Shown here piece after piece: positions 27,079-35,670 of a stretch of DNA of 64,000 nt. The notes below the pieces were generated by a model. That model was given only the letters and a program-made list of their open reading frames with translations. It was not told the DNA's origin and did not search any database. Source of the DNA: Polynucleobacter sp. JS-JIR-5-A7 (GTDB lineage Bacteria; Pseudomonadota; Gammaproteobacteria; Burkholderiales; Burkholderiaceae). The stretch's first letter is position 1; each line of letters starts with the position of its first letter. Where the stretch lies: contig NZ_CP061308.1 in assembly GCF_018687935.1 (NCBI RefSeq), positions 676,048-740,047 of the forward strand, written 5' to 3'. The translations under genes were made by a program, and so were the position numbers.

Positions 27079-28068
27079 TCATCCCTTCAAATGGGTTCTG
27101 GGGTTGAAATCAAAAGCCTTTTCAAAAGCTTGATAAGCCTCTTTGTGGGCGTCACTATCTGCAGGTGGTAGTGCAATGGTTGGGACAACAAACAGATCAC
27201 CCGGTTCAGCACTTGGAATACCTTTACCTTTAAGGCGCATCTTGCGGCCAGCCACAGTGCCTGCAGGAATCTTCAGTTCTAAGGTAGAGCCTGCAGGAGT
27301 GGGGATATTCACTGTTGTGCCTAAGGCGGCTTCCCATGGTGCTAAAGGAATATCGATGAATACATCTTTTCCATCCACGCGATAGATCGGGCTTTGGTGG
27401 AATTCAATTTCGAGATAGAGATCACCCGCTGGCCCTTCGCCAATTCCAGGTCCACCTTGGCCGGAGAGCCTGAGGTTTTGCCCAGCTTTAATTCCCTTCG
27501 GAATGCTGACATCGAGTTTGCGTTCTTGCGTAGTGACATGCCCACTCGCATCTTGGGTCGGCATGTGTAAGGCAATCGTCCGCTTGGCGCCGTTATAGGC
27601 GTCAGCAAGATCAATCAAAATTTTGGCGTGATGATCTTGACCTTTGAAATTCATGCCTTGGCGTGGATTACCGCTGTTACTGCCTCGTCCACCTTGGCGA
27701 TGCTTGCCTCTACCAAAAAGAGATTCAAAGAATTCACTTTGATCACCCTCGAAGCCGCCACCATAGCCAGGGTGACCGCCACCATAGTCGGTATCAGAAT
27801 ATTCAAAGCCTTCATTCCAATTTGGGGGAGGCGTGAAGTCTTGACCGTTTTTCCAGTTAGCACCAAAGCGATCATAGGCAGCACGCTTCTCGGTATCTTT
27901 TAAGACTGCGTAAGCTTCGCCAATTTCTTTGAACTGCTCTTCAGCACCAGCCTCTTTATTCACATCTGGGTGATATTTGCGAGCTAACTTTCGGTAAGCT
28001 GTTTTGATTTCTGCCTCGGTGGCCGTCCGTGCAACACCGAGGGTTTCGTAGTAATCCCTAAATTTCAT
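27079..28068 (-). CDS. cbpA: DnaJ-like co-chaperone CbpA
   Basis: This 329-residue class II J-protein has a J domain at 1-70 with the HPD motif (His33-Asp35). A Gly/aromatic-rich region lies at about 80-135, then the two beta-sandwich client-binding domains. The zinc finger of DnaJ itself is absent, which with the cbpM neighbour points to CbpA. It stimulates DnaK and in E. coli also binds curved DNA. Confidence 0.92.
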   Translation of the reverse strand: MKFRDYYETLGVARTATEAEIKTAYRKLARKYHPDVNKEAGAEEQFKEIGEAYAVLKDTEKRAAYDRFGANWKNGQDFTPPPNWNEGFEYSDTDYGGGHPGYGGGFEGDQSEFFESLFGRGKHRQGGRGSNSGNPRQGMNFKGQDHHAKILIDLADAYNGAKRTIALHMPTQDASGHVTTQERKLDVSIPKGIKAGQNLRLSGQGGPGIGEGPAGDLYLEIEFHQSPIYRVDGKDVFIDIPLAPWEAALGTTVNIPTPAGSTLELKIPAGTVAGRKMRLKGKGIPSAEPGDLFVVPTIALPPADSDAHKEAYQAFEKAFDFNPRTHLKG

Positions 28069-28116
28069 AAGCCAGTATTAATCCTAAATACGTAGTGGAT
28101 TAATTCTACAGGCGTA

Positions 28117-29664
28117 TTAGCTCATGACACCAATTTGCCAGGGGACAAACTCATAATCTCCTAAGCCTAAAAGCTCGCTCTTGGAGGGTTCGCCTGAGGC
28201 AGTTCTGAGGAACAATTCAAAAATGCGTTGACCCATCTCCTGAACCGAGACCGTGCCATCCAATATTTCCCCGCAATTAATGTCCATGTCTTCGGTAAGT
28301 CGCTGATACATTGGGGTATTCGTAGCCAGTTTGATACAAGGAGCGGGCTTAGAACCGAACATCGATCCACGACCAGTCGTGAAAGCGATGAGATTAGCGC
28401 CGCCGGCAATTTGTCCGGTAGCAGAAACTGGATCAAATCCAGGAGTATCCATAAAGACAAACCCCTTAGTCGTAACTGGTTCTGCGTATCGGTAGACTTC
28501 CATGAGTGGGCCAGTGCCACCCTTCATAGAGGAACCTAGAGACTTCTCAAAAATATTGGCGAGACCACCAATTTGATTGCCTGGGCTCACTTGACCATTA
28601 ATTTGTACATCGCGACCTACTGAGTACTCATCTTTCCACCAACGAATCCGTTTGATGAGTTTTTCGCCAACCGATTGATTTGCTGCGCGGCGGGTGAGGG
28701 TATGTTCAACACCATAGATCTCTGGCGTCTCAGACAAAATTCCAGTACCTCCATGACGAGACAAAATATCAATCGCTGCTCCTAATGCTGGATTGGCAGT
28801 AATCGAAGAAAAGCCATCGGAACCGCCGCATTGCAAGCCAACAGTCAGATGACTGGCGGAAACAGTTTCTCGTTTGGCTTTATTGGCTTCTGGTAATAGA
28901 GCCTTCACTGCCTCGATACCCGCTTCAATTGTTTTGCGAGTGCCACCAGACTCTTGCATGATGAAGGTATGTAAGTTTGTTCCTGCCTTGAGGTCTTCCT
29001 GTTCCATCAAGCCTTTGAGTTGATTGCGCTCACAACCTAAACCGACGATGAGTGCAGCAGCGAGGTTAGGGTGGCGTGCATAACCAGCAATCGTGCGGCG
29101 TAGCAATTGCATGGGCTCACCACTCATTTCCATACCGCAACCGATATCATGGCTAAATGCCACCACACCATCTACATTCGGAAACTCTTTTAATCTTTCG
29201 GGTGTAAACCAATCCGCAATTTTGTTCACAACCGTTGCAGAGCAGTTTACGGTTGACAGGATGCCTATGAAATTGCGGGTGCCTACTTGACCATTCGGTC
29301 TGACGTAGCCTTGGAAAGTGGCACGCTCTGACTCAGGCAACATTTGTGTAGGCTTGAATTCGCTTGCATAGGCATAGTCACGATCAAATTCACGGAACTC
29401 TGTATTGTGGCTATGAACCATGGTGCCAGGTTCAATATCGACGTTAGCGAAACCTACAGTGACGTTGTATTTCAGAATGGGCTCGCCCTTGAGAATCTTT
29501 TTGGCAGCTATCTTGTAACCTGCAGGCACTTGGCTACGACTTGTAAAGCCCTCGCTCGGCACTTCAGCACCAATGCCGATGTCAATTCGTGCCACGACTA
29601 TGTTGTCGTTTGGGTGTAAGCGAATGATCGGGCCGATCAGGCGTTTTTCGGAAATTTCAATCAT
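28117..29664 (-). CDS. UxaA-family altronate/galactarate-type dehydratase
   Basis: This 515-residue protein has an N-terminal SAF domain (about 1-100, IRLHPNDNIVVARIDI) joined to the UxaA catalytic part. Conserved stretches are GYVRPNGQVGTRN, VAFSHDIGCGM, GLGCERNQ and LQCGGSDGFSSITANPALG. The cysteines fit the iron-dependent active site of the family. Relatives dehydrate D-altronate, D-galactarate or sulfolactate, so the substrate cannot be fixed. It follows a Bug binding protein by 26 bases, probably taken up and degraded together. Confidence 0.85.
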   Translation of the reverse strand: MIEISEKRLIGPIIRLHPNDNIVVARIDIGIGAEVPSEGFTSRSQVPAGYKIAAKKILKGEPILKYNVTVGFANVDIEPGTMVHSHNTEFREFDRDYAYASEFKPTQMLPESERATFQGYVRPNGQVGTRNFIGILSTVNCSATVVNKIADWFTPERLKEFPNVDGVVAFSHDIGCGMEMSGEPMQLLRRTIAGYARHPNLAAALIVGLGCERNQLKGLMEQEDLKAGTNLHTFIMQESGGTRKTIEAGIEAVKALLPEANKAKRETVSASHLTVGLQCGGSDGFSSITANPALGAAIDILSRHGGTGILSETPEIYGVEHTLTRRAANQSVGEKLIKRIRWWKDEYSVGRDVQINGQVSPGNQIGGLANIFEKSLGSSMKGGTGPLMEVYRYAEPVTTKGFVFMDTPGFDPVSATGQIAGGANLIAFTTGRGSMFGSKPAPCIKLATNTPMYQRLTEDMDINCGEILDGTVSVQEMGQRIFELFLRTASGEPSKSELLGLGDYEFVPWQIGVMS

Positions 29665-29690
29665 GGATTTCTTTCAATGAGATAGTTTGA

Positions 29691-30653
29691 TTATTCAGCA
29701 GTCGCGCCAGATTTCTTCACAATCGGACCCCACTTAGCAACCTCAGACTTAATGTATTCGCCTAATTGATTGGGTGTGCTGGTGATGATTTCAAATCCTT
29801 TGCCATTGATTTGGCCTTTGATTTCTGGATTATTCAGAACGCTAATGAGTTGAGAGTTGAGTTTGTCAACTACTGATTTTGGTGTATTTGCTGGTGCTAC
29901 GATTGCATACACGAGCTCTACTTCAAATTTTGGTAAGTATTCTGAAATCGCTGGAATCTCAGGAGCGCTAGGGGAGCGTTTTAGGCTCGTAATGCCTAGA
30001 GGAATTAATTTTCCAGAGCGAACATAGGGGAGTGCAGCTGGAGTACCTACCAGCGCAGTCTCAATTTGACCGCCAAGCACATCTGTTAATGCCGGTGCAG
30101 CACCTTTGTAAGGCACGTGCAGAATATCAGTGCCTGCCTGAGTATTAAAGAGCTCGCCACCAAGGTGAAGCGGTGTGCCAGCTCCCGATGAACCAAAGCT
30201 CACCTTATTTGGGTTAGCTTTAGCGTAAGTAATCAATTCAGGAATAGTCTTGAAAGGTGCGGAAGGGTTTGCTACAAATAGTAAAGATGAAGAAGCGACT
30301 AGGCTTACTGGTGCAAAGTCTTTAATCAGGTTGTAATTTAACTTTTTGTATAAAGTTTCGTTAATCGCTTGTGTACCTACCATCATGAGAAAGAGGGTGT
30401 ATCCATCTGGTTTGGCGTTAGCAACATATTCGGCTGCTAGGTTAGCGCCAGCACCTGGTTTGTTTTCAATAATGATGGGCTGACCAAGATTGTCACCCAG
30501 CTTAGGTGCAAAACCTCTTGCCAAAACATCTGAAGGACCGCCAGCAGCAAATGGAATGATCAATTTGATGGGTTGAGTAGGGTAGCTCTGTGCCTGTGAG
30601 CTTATGGCAAAGCTCATAGTGACCAGCGACAATGCTAAAAAGATTTTTCTCAT
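29691..30653 (-). CDS. Bug-type (TctC) periplasmic solute-binding protein
   Basis: This 320-residue protein has a signal peptide ending near SSQAQS and the family opening YPTQPIKLIIPFAAGGPSDVLAR. Further family stretches are IIENKPGAGANLAAEYVA, then SFGSSGAGTPLHLGGELF and VPYKGAAPALTDVLGGQIE. Bug proteins bind carboxylates for tripartite tricarboxylate transporters; no TctA/TctB genes are in the window. It is first in a leftward pair with the UxaA-type gene and divergent from the enolase gene, so its ligand is probably the substrate of this cluster. Confidence 0.92.
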   Translation of the reverse strand: MRKIFLALSLVTMSFAISSQAQSYPTQPIKLIIPFAAGGPSDVLARGFAPKLGDNLGQPIIIENKPGAGANLAAEYVANAKPDGYTLFLMMVGTQAINETLYKKLNYNLIKDFAPVSLVASSSLLFVANPSAPFKTIPELITYAKANPNKVSFGSSGAGTPLHLGGELFNTQAGTDILHVPYKGAAPALTDVLGGQIETALVGTPAALPYVRSGKLIPLGITSLKRSPSAPEIPAISEYLPKFEVELVYAIVAPANTPKSVVDKLNSQLISVLNNPEIKGQINGKGFEIITSTPNQLGEYIKSEVAKWGPIVKKSGATAE

Positions 30654-30717
30654 GTAATGTTCTCCGTGTTCTTAATGTGTATTCTTATTCAATCTTGATT
30701 TAAATGCATTGTAAAAA

Positions 30718-31863
30718 ATGAAAATTACTCAGGCGACAATCTTTCCGCTGTCAATACCGCTGATAGAGCCCATCAAAATGGCCAAAGAGCTGATTGTGGA
30801 TGCCAAAACCGTATTAATTTGTTTAACGGATGATGAGGGGCGCCAAGGCTGGGGTGAGGCTTCTGTTGCACCACTCATGACTGGGGAGACTCTCGATAGT
30901 CTATTGGCTAGCGTCAAGTATCTGGTAGAAAGCGCCCGCGCTATCGACTGGAGTGACCCAGCGCTGTTCTCCACATCTTGTGATGCGATCCTGTATGGCA
31001 ATCCATCTGCCAAGTCTTGTCTAGAGATGGCATTACTTGATCTATATACACAAAAGAAATCTATTTCTTTATGGAAATATTTGCACACATTAAATAGTGA
31101 TGCTCTTACATCGGCGCCGGCCGATCTTCCATTGCTTCGGATGCTAGGCGGTTCGCTAGAAAAAGAGATGGCTGATGCCAAATCATTTCGCGAAGCTGGA
31201 TTTAAGCATTGGAAAATTAAGATAGGCTCGCTATCACTTGAAGAAGACTTACATCGCGTAAAGCTACTCTCTGAGCTACTCGAAGGTGATGTTATCTCGG
31301 TAGATGCTAACGGTGCTATGTCCTTAGATAATGCAATTCGTTTTTGTGAATCCACGCAAGCAAGCAAATTATCTTTTGCAGAACAGCTCATCCATGCAGA
31401 TTCTCCCTTGGCAGATTTTGTATTGCTCAAGCAGCGCTCGCCAATTCCAATTGGCCTAGATGAGTCTATCCATGGCTCTAATGAAATTGAGGAATTCAGG
31501 AAGGCGAATGCGCTTGATGGCGCAAGCCTCAAGTTAATTAAGACGGGCGGAGTATTAGAGGCATGGAAATGCGCGCAGCTCTTGCGAAGCAATAATCTCA
31601 AGCTCAATCTTGCCTGCAAAGTAGCCGAAACATCCTTATCAGGTGCTGCAACGGCAGCTGTTGGTTTTGCGATCGGTGAAGCGCCTTGGGGATTTAGCAT
31701 GTCAAATCAATATCTACGTTTTGATATTTGCGATCAAGCATTAATAGCAAAGCATGGTCATCTTGATGTTCATCAACTGAACAGTACAGGAGTTGGAATT
31801 ACTCCCAACCTGGATCGCGTTAAAGATACTGTAGCCCAAGCCTATTCCATCATTCAATATTAA
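30718..31863 (+). CDS. Enolase-superfamily enzyme, muconate-lactonizing (KxK) subgroup
   Basis: This 381-residue protein has the MLE-type capping domain and barrel. Catalytic features are KIK in FKHWKIKIG, metal ligands Asp in VDANGA, Glu in FAEQLI and Asp-Glu in GLDESI, and a second lysine in LKLIKTGG. The KxK plus late Lys pattern belongs to the muconate cycloisomerase/dipeptide epimerase subgroup rather than to acid-sugar dehydratases, although its neighbours look like sugar-acid genes. The end overlaps the convergent dehydrogenase gene by 14 bases. No ribosome site is evident before the ATG. Confidence 0.85.
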   Translation: MKITQATIFPLSIPLIEPIKMAKELIVDAKTVLICLTDDEGRQGWGEASVAPLMTGETLDSLLASVKYLVESARAIDWSDPALFSTSCDAILYGNPSAKSCLEMALLDLYTQKKSISLWKYLHTLNSDALTSAPADLPLLRMLGGSLEKEMADAKSFREAGFKHWKIKIGSLSLEEDLHRVKLLSELLEGDVISVDANGAMSLDNAIRFCESTQASKLSFAEQLIHADSPLADFVLLKQRSPIPIGLDESIHGSNEIEEFRKANALDGASLKLIKTGGVLEAWKCAQLLRSNNLKLNLACKVAETSLSGAATAAVGFAIGEAPWGFSMSNQYLRFDICDQALIAKHGHLDVHQLNSTGVGITPNLDRVKDTVAQAYSIIQY

Positions 31864-32785
31864 GAACATCAAAAGCAGCTTTTAATCTCTTGGAGTAGGA
31901 GTCTGAAACGGTTTTAATTTCTTCTGGGGTCCACTTCCTAAAGCCTTCGCCTGCTTTCATGCCCGTTTTTCCATCGGCCATGAGTTGAACAACTTTAGGT
32001 GGCAAGGTGGTGATATTAGAAAGTGATGGGTAAATCTCTTTAGCGGCATTAGCCATGCCATCCCAACCTGAAATTTCTTTTTGTGTCATGGGTCCAACGG
32101 CAGCATAGCGGAAACCAAAGCTATATCTCACTGCATCATCAATATCTTCCGGTGTCGCGATACCCTCCTGAACTAGCGAGAGGGCCTCTCTCATTAATGC
32201 ATGTTGAATACGATTGGCTAAAAATCCGGGGATATCTTTTTTGACCAAGACAGGCTTCTTGCCTATGGCCTTATAAAGCTCGCAAGCTTGCTCCGCAAAT
32301 TGGATGGCAGTCTTTTGTCCCATGACGATTTCAACTAAAGGTACGACTTCTGCTGGCATGAAATAGTGAGCACCCATCATGCGCTTGGCAGTCTTGAGTC
32401 CCTCTGCAATTTTGCTGATGGGGAAGCCAGAGCTATTGCTACCAATCGGAATATTTTCTGGCACCACTTGATCAAGATATTGGAATATCTGTTGCTTGAG
32501 TTCTAAGTTCTCAGCCACGGTCTCAATCACCCAAGAAAAGTTGCCCCAATCTTGCCATTCCTCTAAGACTCCAACGAATTGCTGCTTCTTCATGTCAGCT
32601 TCATCTTTGGTGGCATTGTCTCCATCCACGCCAATTTTTTTTGCCAGAGCGATGGCTTTATCCAAGCAAGCATCAGCCTTGTCTTTTGATCTACCTAAAA
32701 TAACCACTGGGATATTTTTGGCAATAAAGCCGGCTGCAATGCCAGCACCCATTATTCCGGTTCCGATAACAGCTACAGATTTCAT
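31850..32785 (-). CDS. 3-hydroxyacyl-CoA dehydrogenase-like NAD enzyme
   Basis: This 311-residue enzyme begins with the NAD-binding VAVIGTGIMGAGIAAGF. It has the catalytic region GAHYFMPAEVVPLVEIV and the GFLANRIQHALMREAL helix, as in 3-hydroxyacyl-CoA dehydrogenases, lambda-crystallin/L-gulonate 3-dehydrogenase and carnitine dehydrogenase. The catalytic His is in GAHYF. Given the sugar-acid neighbours, a free hydroxy-acid substrate is at least as likely as a CoA ester. One of the paired boxes (32793-32811) lies 8 bases upstream of its ATG. Confidence 0.85.
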   Translation of the reverse strand: MKSVAVIGTGIMGAGIAAGFIAKNIPVVILGRSKDKADACLDKAIALAKKIGVDGDNATKDEADMKKQQFVGVLEEWQDWGNFSWVIETVAENLELKQQIFQYLDQVVPENIPIGSNSSGFPISKIAEGLKTAKRMMGAHYFMPAEVVPLVEIVMGQKTAIQFAEQACELYKAIGKKPVLVKKDIPGFLANRIQHALMREALSLVQEGIATPEDIDDAVRYSFGFRYAAVGPMTQKEISGWDGMANAAKEIYPSLSNITTLPPKVVQLMADGKTGMKAGEGFRKWTPEEIKTVSDSYSKRLKAAFDVLNIE

Positions 32786-32792
32786 AGTTTTA

Positions 32793-32811
32793 AACCTATA
32801 CGGTTAAGTAA
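32793..32811 (-). promoter_or_regulatory. Candidate operator box A (matches box B in reverse)
   Basis: On the minus strand it reads TTACTTAACCGTATAGGTT. It shares TTACTT-nn-CCGTATA-nn-TT with box B at 32891-32909 and lies just upstream of the leftward dehydrogenase gene. A GntR regulator is encoded in the facing operon. Binding is an inference. Confidence 0.45.
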
Positions 32812-32890
32812 TAAATGATTGCTGATCACTTCAGATCAATAAGTGCTTAAGGTTATCATTAATTATGGTTTAATAGTTCAATAATAAAAC

Positions 32891-32909
32891 TTACTTGTCC
32901 GTATAACTT
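32891..32909 (+). promoter_or_regulatory. Candidate operator box B
   Basis: The plus strand reads TTACTTGTCCGTATAACTT, matching box A at 15 of 19 positions but facing the other way. It ends four bases before the AAGGAG ribosome site of the SMP-30 gene, so a bound protein there would block transcription of that operon. Confidence 0.45.
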
Positions 32910-32927
32910 ATCTAAGGAGCCTCCTTC

Positions 32928-33860
32928 ATGACGATGCATAACCCCTTCCAGCCGGTTGAGAAGATCAAAACAGAAGTTTTTTCTACGATGCCTGAGAAAT
33001 TCAGAAAGAAATCACGCACAGGTTGGTCCGATCCAAATCGTCAAGGCGCTGAAGTAGAGTGCTTTTTAGAGGGGCCCTCCTTTGATCGTGAAGGCAATTT
33101 ATGGTTTGTCGATATTCCTTTCGGTCGCGTTTTCCGCATCGATACCAAGGGTGAATGGGAGCTTATTACTCAATACGACGGATGGCCTAATGGCTTGAAG
33201 TTTCATAAAGACGGACGCGCATTTATTTGCGACTACAAAGCAGGCTTGCTTGCACTTGATCCAAAGACTGGGAAAATCGAAACAATCTTGGGTTCGATGT
33301 ACAGCGAAAACTTCAAAGGTTTAAATGATTTGCATTTTGCCTCCAATGGCGATTTATATTTCACTGATCAAGGGCAGACAGGTATTGCTGATCCAACAGG
33401 GCGCGTATTTAGATTGCGCGCCAATGGTCAATTAGATCGCTTAGCGCTCAACGTACCAAGTCCTAACGGCATCACTTTGAATACACAAGAAAAGCATGTA
33501 TTCGTAGCTGCTACTAGGTCCCAGCAAATCTGGAGACTACCTTTGATGGCTGACGGCTCTGTGTCTAAAACAGGCGTGGCAGTTCAACTTACTGGCGGCG
33601 TAGCAGGTCCTGACGGGATTGAGATGGATTCAGAAAATGGCTTGTTGGTATGTCATCTTGGGATTGGTATCTGGAGATTTGATAACAATATGTTGCCAAC
33701 TCACTTGATCTATTCTGAGAACCCACATCACCATCATTTGGCCAATATGTGTTTTGGTGGTGCGGATGGTAAAGATCTCTACATCACCGAGTCTTTATCT
33801 GGCGACATTCTGAAAGCACGCGTACCAGTTGCTGGTAAAAAAATGTTTGGGCTTTCTTAA
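32928..33860 (+). CDS. SMP-30/gluconolactonase-family protein
   Basis: This 310-residue six-bladed propeller lactonase is of the SMP-30/LRE family. Repeated blade motifs are GPSFDREGNLWFVDIPFGRVFRI, LNDLHFASNGDLYFTDQG and PNGITLN, with a metal-binding Glu in the early EGPSFD and later Asn/Asp residues. It likely opens a sugar-acid lactone. An AAGGAG ribosome site lies eight bases before ATG 32928. It is first in an operon with gntR-type, LDH2-type and Bug genes. Confidence 0.88.
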   Translation: MTMHNPFQPVEKIKTEVFSTMPEKFRKKSRTGWSDPNRQGAEVECFLEGPSFDREGNLWFVDIPFGRVFRIDTKGEWELITQYDGWPNGLKFHKDGRAFICDYKAGLLALDPKTGKIETILGSMYSENFKGLNDLHFASNGDLYFTDQGQTGIADPTGRVFRLRANGQLDRLALNVPSPNGITLNTQEKHVFVAATRSQQIWRLPLMADGSVSKTGVAVQLTGGVAGPDGIEMDSENGLLVCHLGIGIWRFDNNMLPTHLIYSENPHHHHLANMCFGGADGKDLYITESLSGDILKARVPVAGKKMFGLS

Positions 33861-34595
33861 TTGGCTGAGCGATTACCGTTATATAAGTCTCTAGCAAATA
33901 CGCTAGAGCAGCGTATTTATAACGGTGATTGGTCTGTGGGATCTGTCTTGCCTGCCGAGGCGGACCTCTGTCGCGATTTTCAATCCAGTCGGCACACCTT
34001 GCGGCATGCCCTGCAAATTCTGGAAACGAATGGCTTGATTTATCGTCATCAGGGCGCCCCTACTAAAGTGGTATCACGGCAGCGCTTACGGCGCTTTACA
34101 CAAAGCTTTAATTCTCCAATCGATATCTTGAGTTATTCACGAGATACTTATCGTGAGAATCTAGTTGAAGAATATATCGAGCTCAATGAGCGCCTCAGTC
34201 AAATTGTTGGGGCGCCGCTGGGATCATCTTGGTACCACATTGGCGGGATTCGTAAACGTCAACAAGCCGAAGAAGTTATTGCTTGGACTGATATTTATAT
34301 CTTGCCTCGGTTTGCCTCGCTGACAAAAGATCCCGAACATACTCAGGTGATGGTTTATGAGCAGATCGAGAAAAAGTATGGTGCTCGAATTGAGCGGGCT
34401 GAAGTCGATGTGTACGCCGCTTTGGCGCCACCTGAGGTTGCAGTAAAGCTCAACATCAAGCCTAACACCTCATGCTTGGTCATTATTCGTCGCTACTTCG
34501 ACGATCAAGATAAGTTGTTTGAGGTAACAGTAACGCATCACCCAGAAAATAAGTATGTCTACAGCATGGAATTTAAAGCGAGCTCAGAGGTTTAG
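33861..34595 (+). CDS. GntR-family transcriptional regulator with UTRA domain
   Basis: This 244-residue protein has an N-terminal winged helix (about 5-75: PLYKSLANTLEQRIYNGDW, then LPAEADLCRDFQSSRHTLRHAL) and a C-terminal UTRA ligand domain (about 95-240), so HutC subfamily. It begins with TTG immediately after the SMP-30 stop codon, suggesting translational coupling. It probably senses the pathway substrate and controls the divergent genes around 32.8 kb, where two matching boxes are found. Confidence 0.9.
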   Translation: MAERLPLYKSLANTLEQRIYNGDWSVGSVLPAEADLCRDFQSSRHTLRHALQILETNGLIYRHQGAPTKVVSRQRLRRFTQSFNSPIDILSYSRDTYRENLVEEYIELNERLSQIVGAPLGSSWYHIGGIRKRQQAEEVIAWTDIYILPRFASLTKDPEHTQVMVYEQIEKKYGARIERAEVDVYAALAPPEVAVKLNIKPNTSCLVIIRRYFDDQDKLFEVTVTHHPENKYVYSMEFKASSEV

Positions 34596-34601
34596 GTCAC
34601 G

Positions 34602-35651
34602 ATGAAATATTTAGCTATCGCTGACGCTGAAGCATTCATTTCAAAAGCACTGCAGTCGCAAAAAGTTCCTGCGGCTGATGCCGATACGATTGCAAATCTC
34701 ATGGTGCAGTCTGATCTGGTTGGGGCTGATGGTCATGGCATTTTTCGTTTACCCGCTTATCTCAAAAGAATTCAGGCTGGGGGCGTGAATCTCAAGCCGA
34801 ACATTTATATAGAGCGTGAGCAGGGTGCTACAGCGCTGATTAATGGTGATAACGCTTTAGGTCATTTAGTGATGGACAAAGCCGTTCAACTTGCCATTGA
34901 AAAGGTAAAGCAACATAGTGTCTGCTGGATTGGTAGTCATTACGGCAATCATTCAGGCGCCGCCTCAGTCTATGTTCGCAAGATAGCAGAGCAAGGCTAT
35001 ATTGGAATTTATATGGCAGTTGGTAATGCAAACCATATGGCGCCCTGGGGAGGAATTGACTTATTACTCTCTACTAACCCTATCGCTATTGCAGTGCCAG
35101 CGGGTGATGGCCCTATGGTACTGCTGGATATTGCGACGACTGTAGCGGCTTATGGCAAGGTGAAAGTCGCGGCACAAAAAGGCGAGACTATTCCGGATGA
35201 TTGGATGATTGACCGTCAAGGTAAGCCCATTACAGATCCTAAAAAATCGGCTGAGGGTTCACTATTGCCCATTGGTGGCTATAAGGGCTATGGCTTAGCA
35301 GTGATGATTGGCTTGCTTGCGGGCGCCCTGAATAATGCGGCAGTTGGTAAAGGTACGATTGATTTCAATGCACATCACGACTTAGTAACCAACACTGGGC
35401 AAACGATTATTGCAGTTGATCCAAGCGCTTTTGGAGATCAGGAAGCTTTTATTGGTAGAGTGATTGCATTGGTAGAGGACTTAAAAAATTCTGCCACACT
35501 ACCTGGTGTTAAAGCAGTTCGTGTTCCAGGTGAAGGCTCAGCCAAGACTATGGCCGAGAGAAATCGAATGGGTATCCCGGTTTCCCCGGAGCTGCTCGAT
35601 GCATTAAACACTTGCGCTCAGGAGTGCGGTATTACAGCTTTAGATTTATAA
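34602..35651 (+). CDS. LDH2-family malate/lactate/ureidoglycolate-type dehydrogenase
   Basis: This 349-residue NAD(P)-dependent oxidoreductase is of the MDH2/LDH2 family, unrelated to classical lactate dehydrogenases. Motifs include SDLVGADGHGIFRLPAYLKRI, GNHSGAASVYV, STNPIAIAVPAG and GYKGYGLAVMIGLLAGAL. Relatives reduce or oxidise 2-hydroxy acids such as malate, sulfolactate, ureidoglycolate and 2,3-diketo-L-gulonate, so the substrate stays open. It lies 6 bases after the GntR gene. Confidence 0.88.
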   Translation: MKYLAIADAEAFISKALQSQKVPAADADTIANLMVQSDLVGADGHGIFRLPAYLKRIQAGGVNLKPNIYIEREQGATALINGDNALGHLVMDKAVQLAIEKVKQHSVCWIGSHYGNHSGAASVYVRKIAEQGYIGIYMAVGNANHMAPWGGIDLLLSTNPIAIAVPAGDGPMVLLDIATTVAAYGKVKVAAQKGETIPDDWMIDRQGKPITDPKKSAEGSLLPIGGYKGYGLAVMIGLLAGALNNAAVGKGTIDFNAHHDLVTNTGQTIIAVDPSAFGDQEAFIGRVIALVEDLKNSATLPGVKAVRVPGEGSAKTMAERNRMGIPVSPELLDALNTCAQECGITALDL

Positions 35652-35670
35652 CATGACTGGAGGAGACAAT

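Noticed and set aside
30653..30680. Third copy of the TTACTT-CCGTATA box before the first Bug gene
   Set aside because: The only resemblance (TTCTCCGTGTT) is the ribosome site of that gene read on the other strand.
30729..31700. 323-codon open frame on the minus strand
   Set aside because: It lies wholly inside the enolase-superfamily gene on the other strand, has low-complexity Ser/Leu composition and no recognisable motif.
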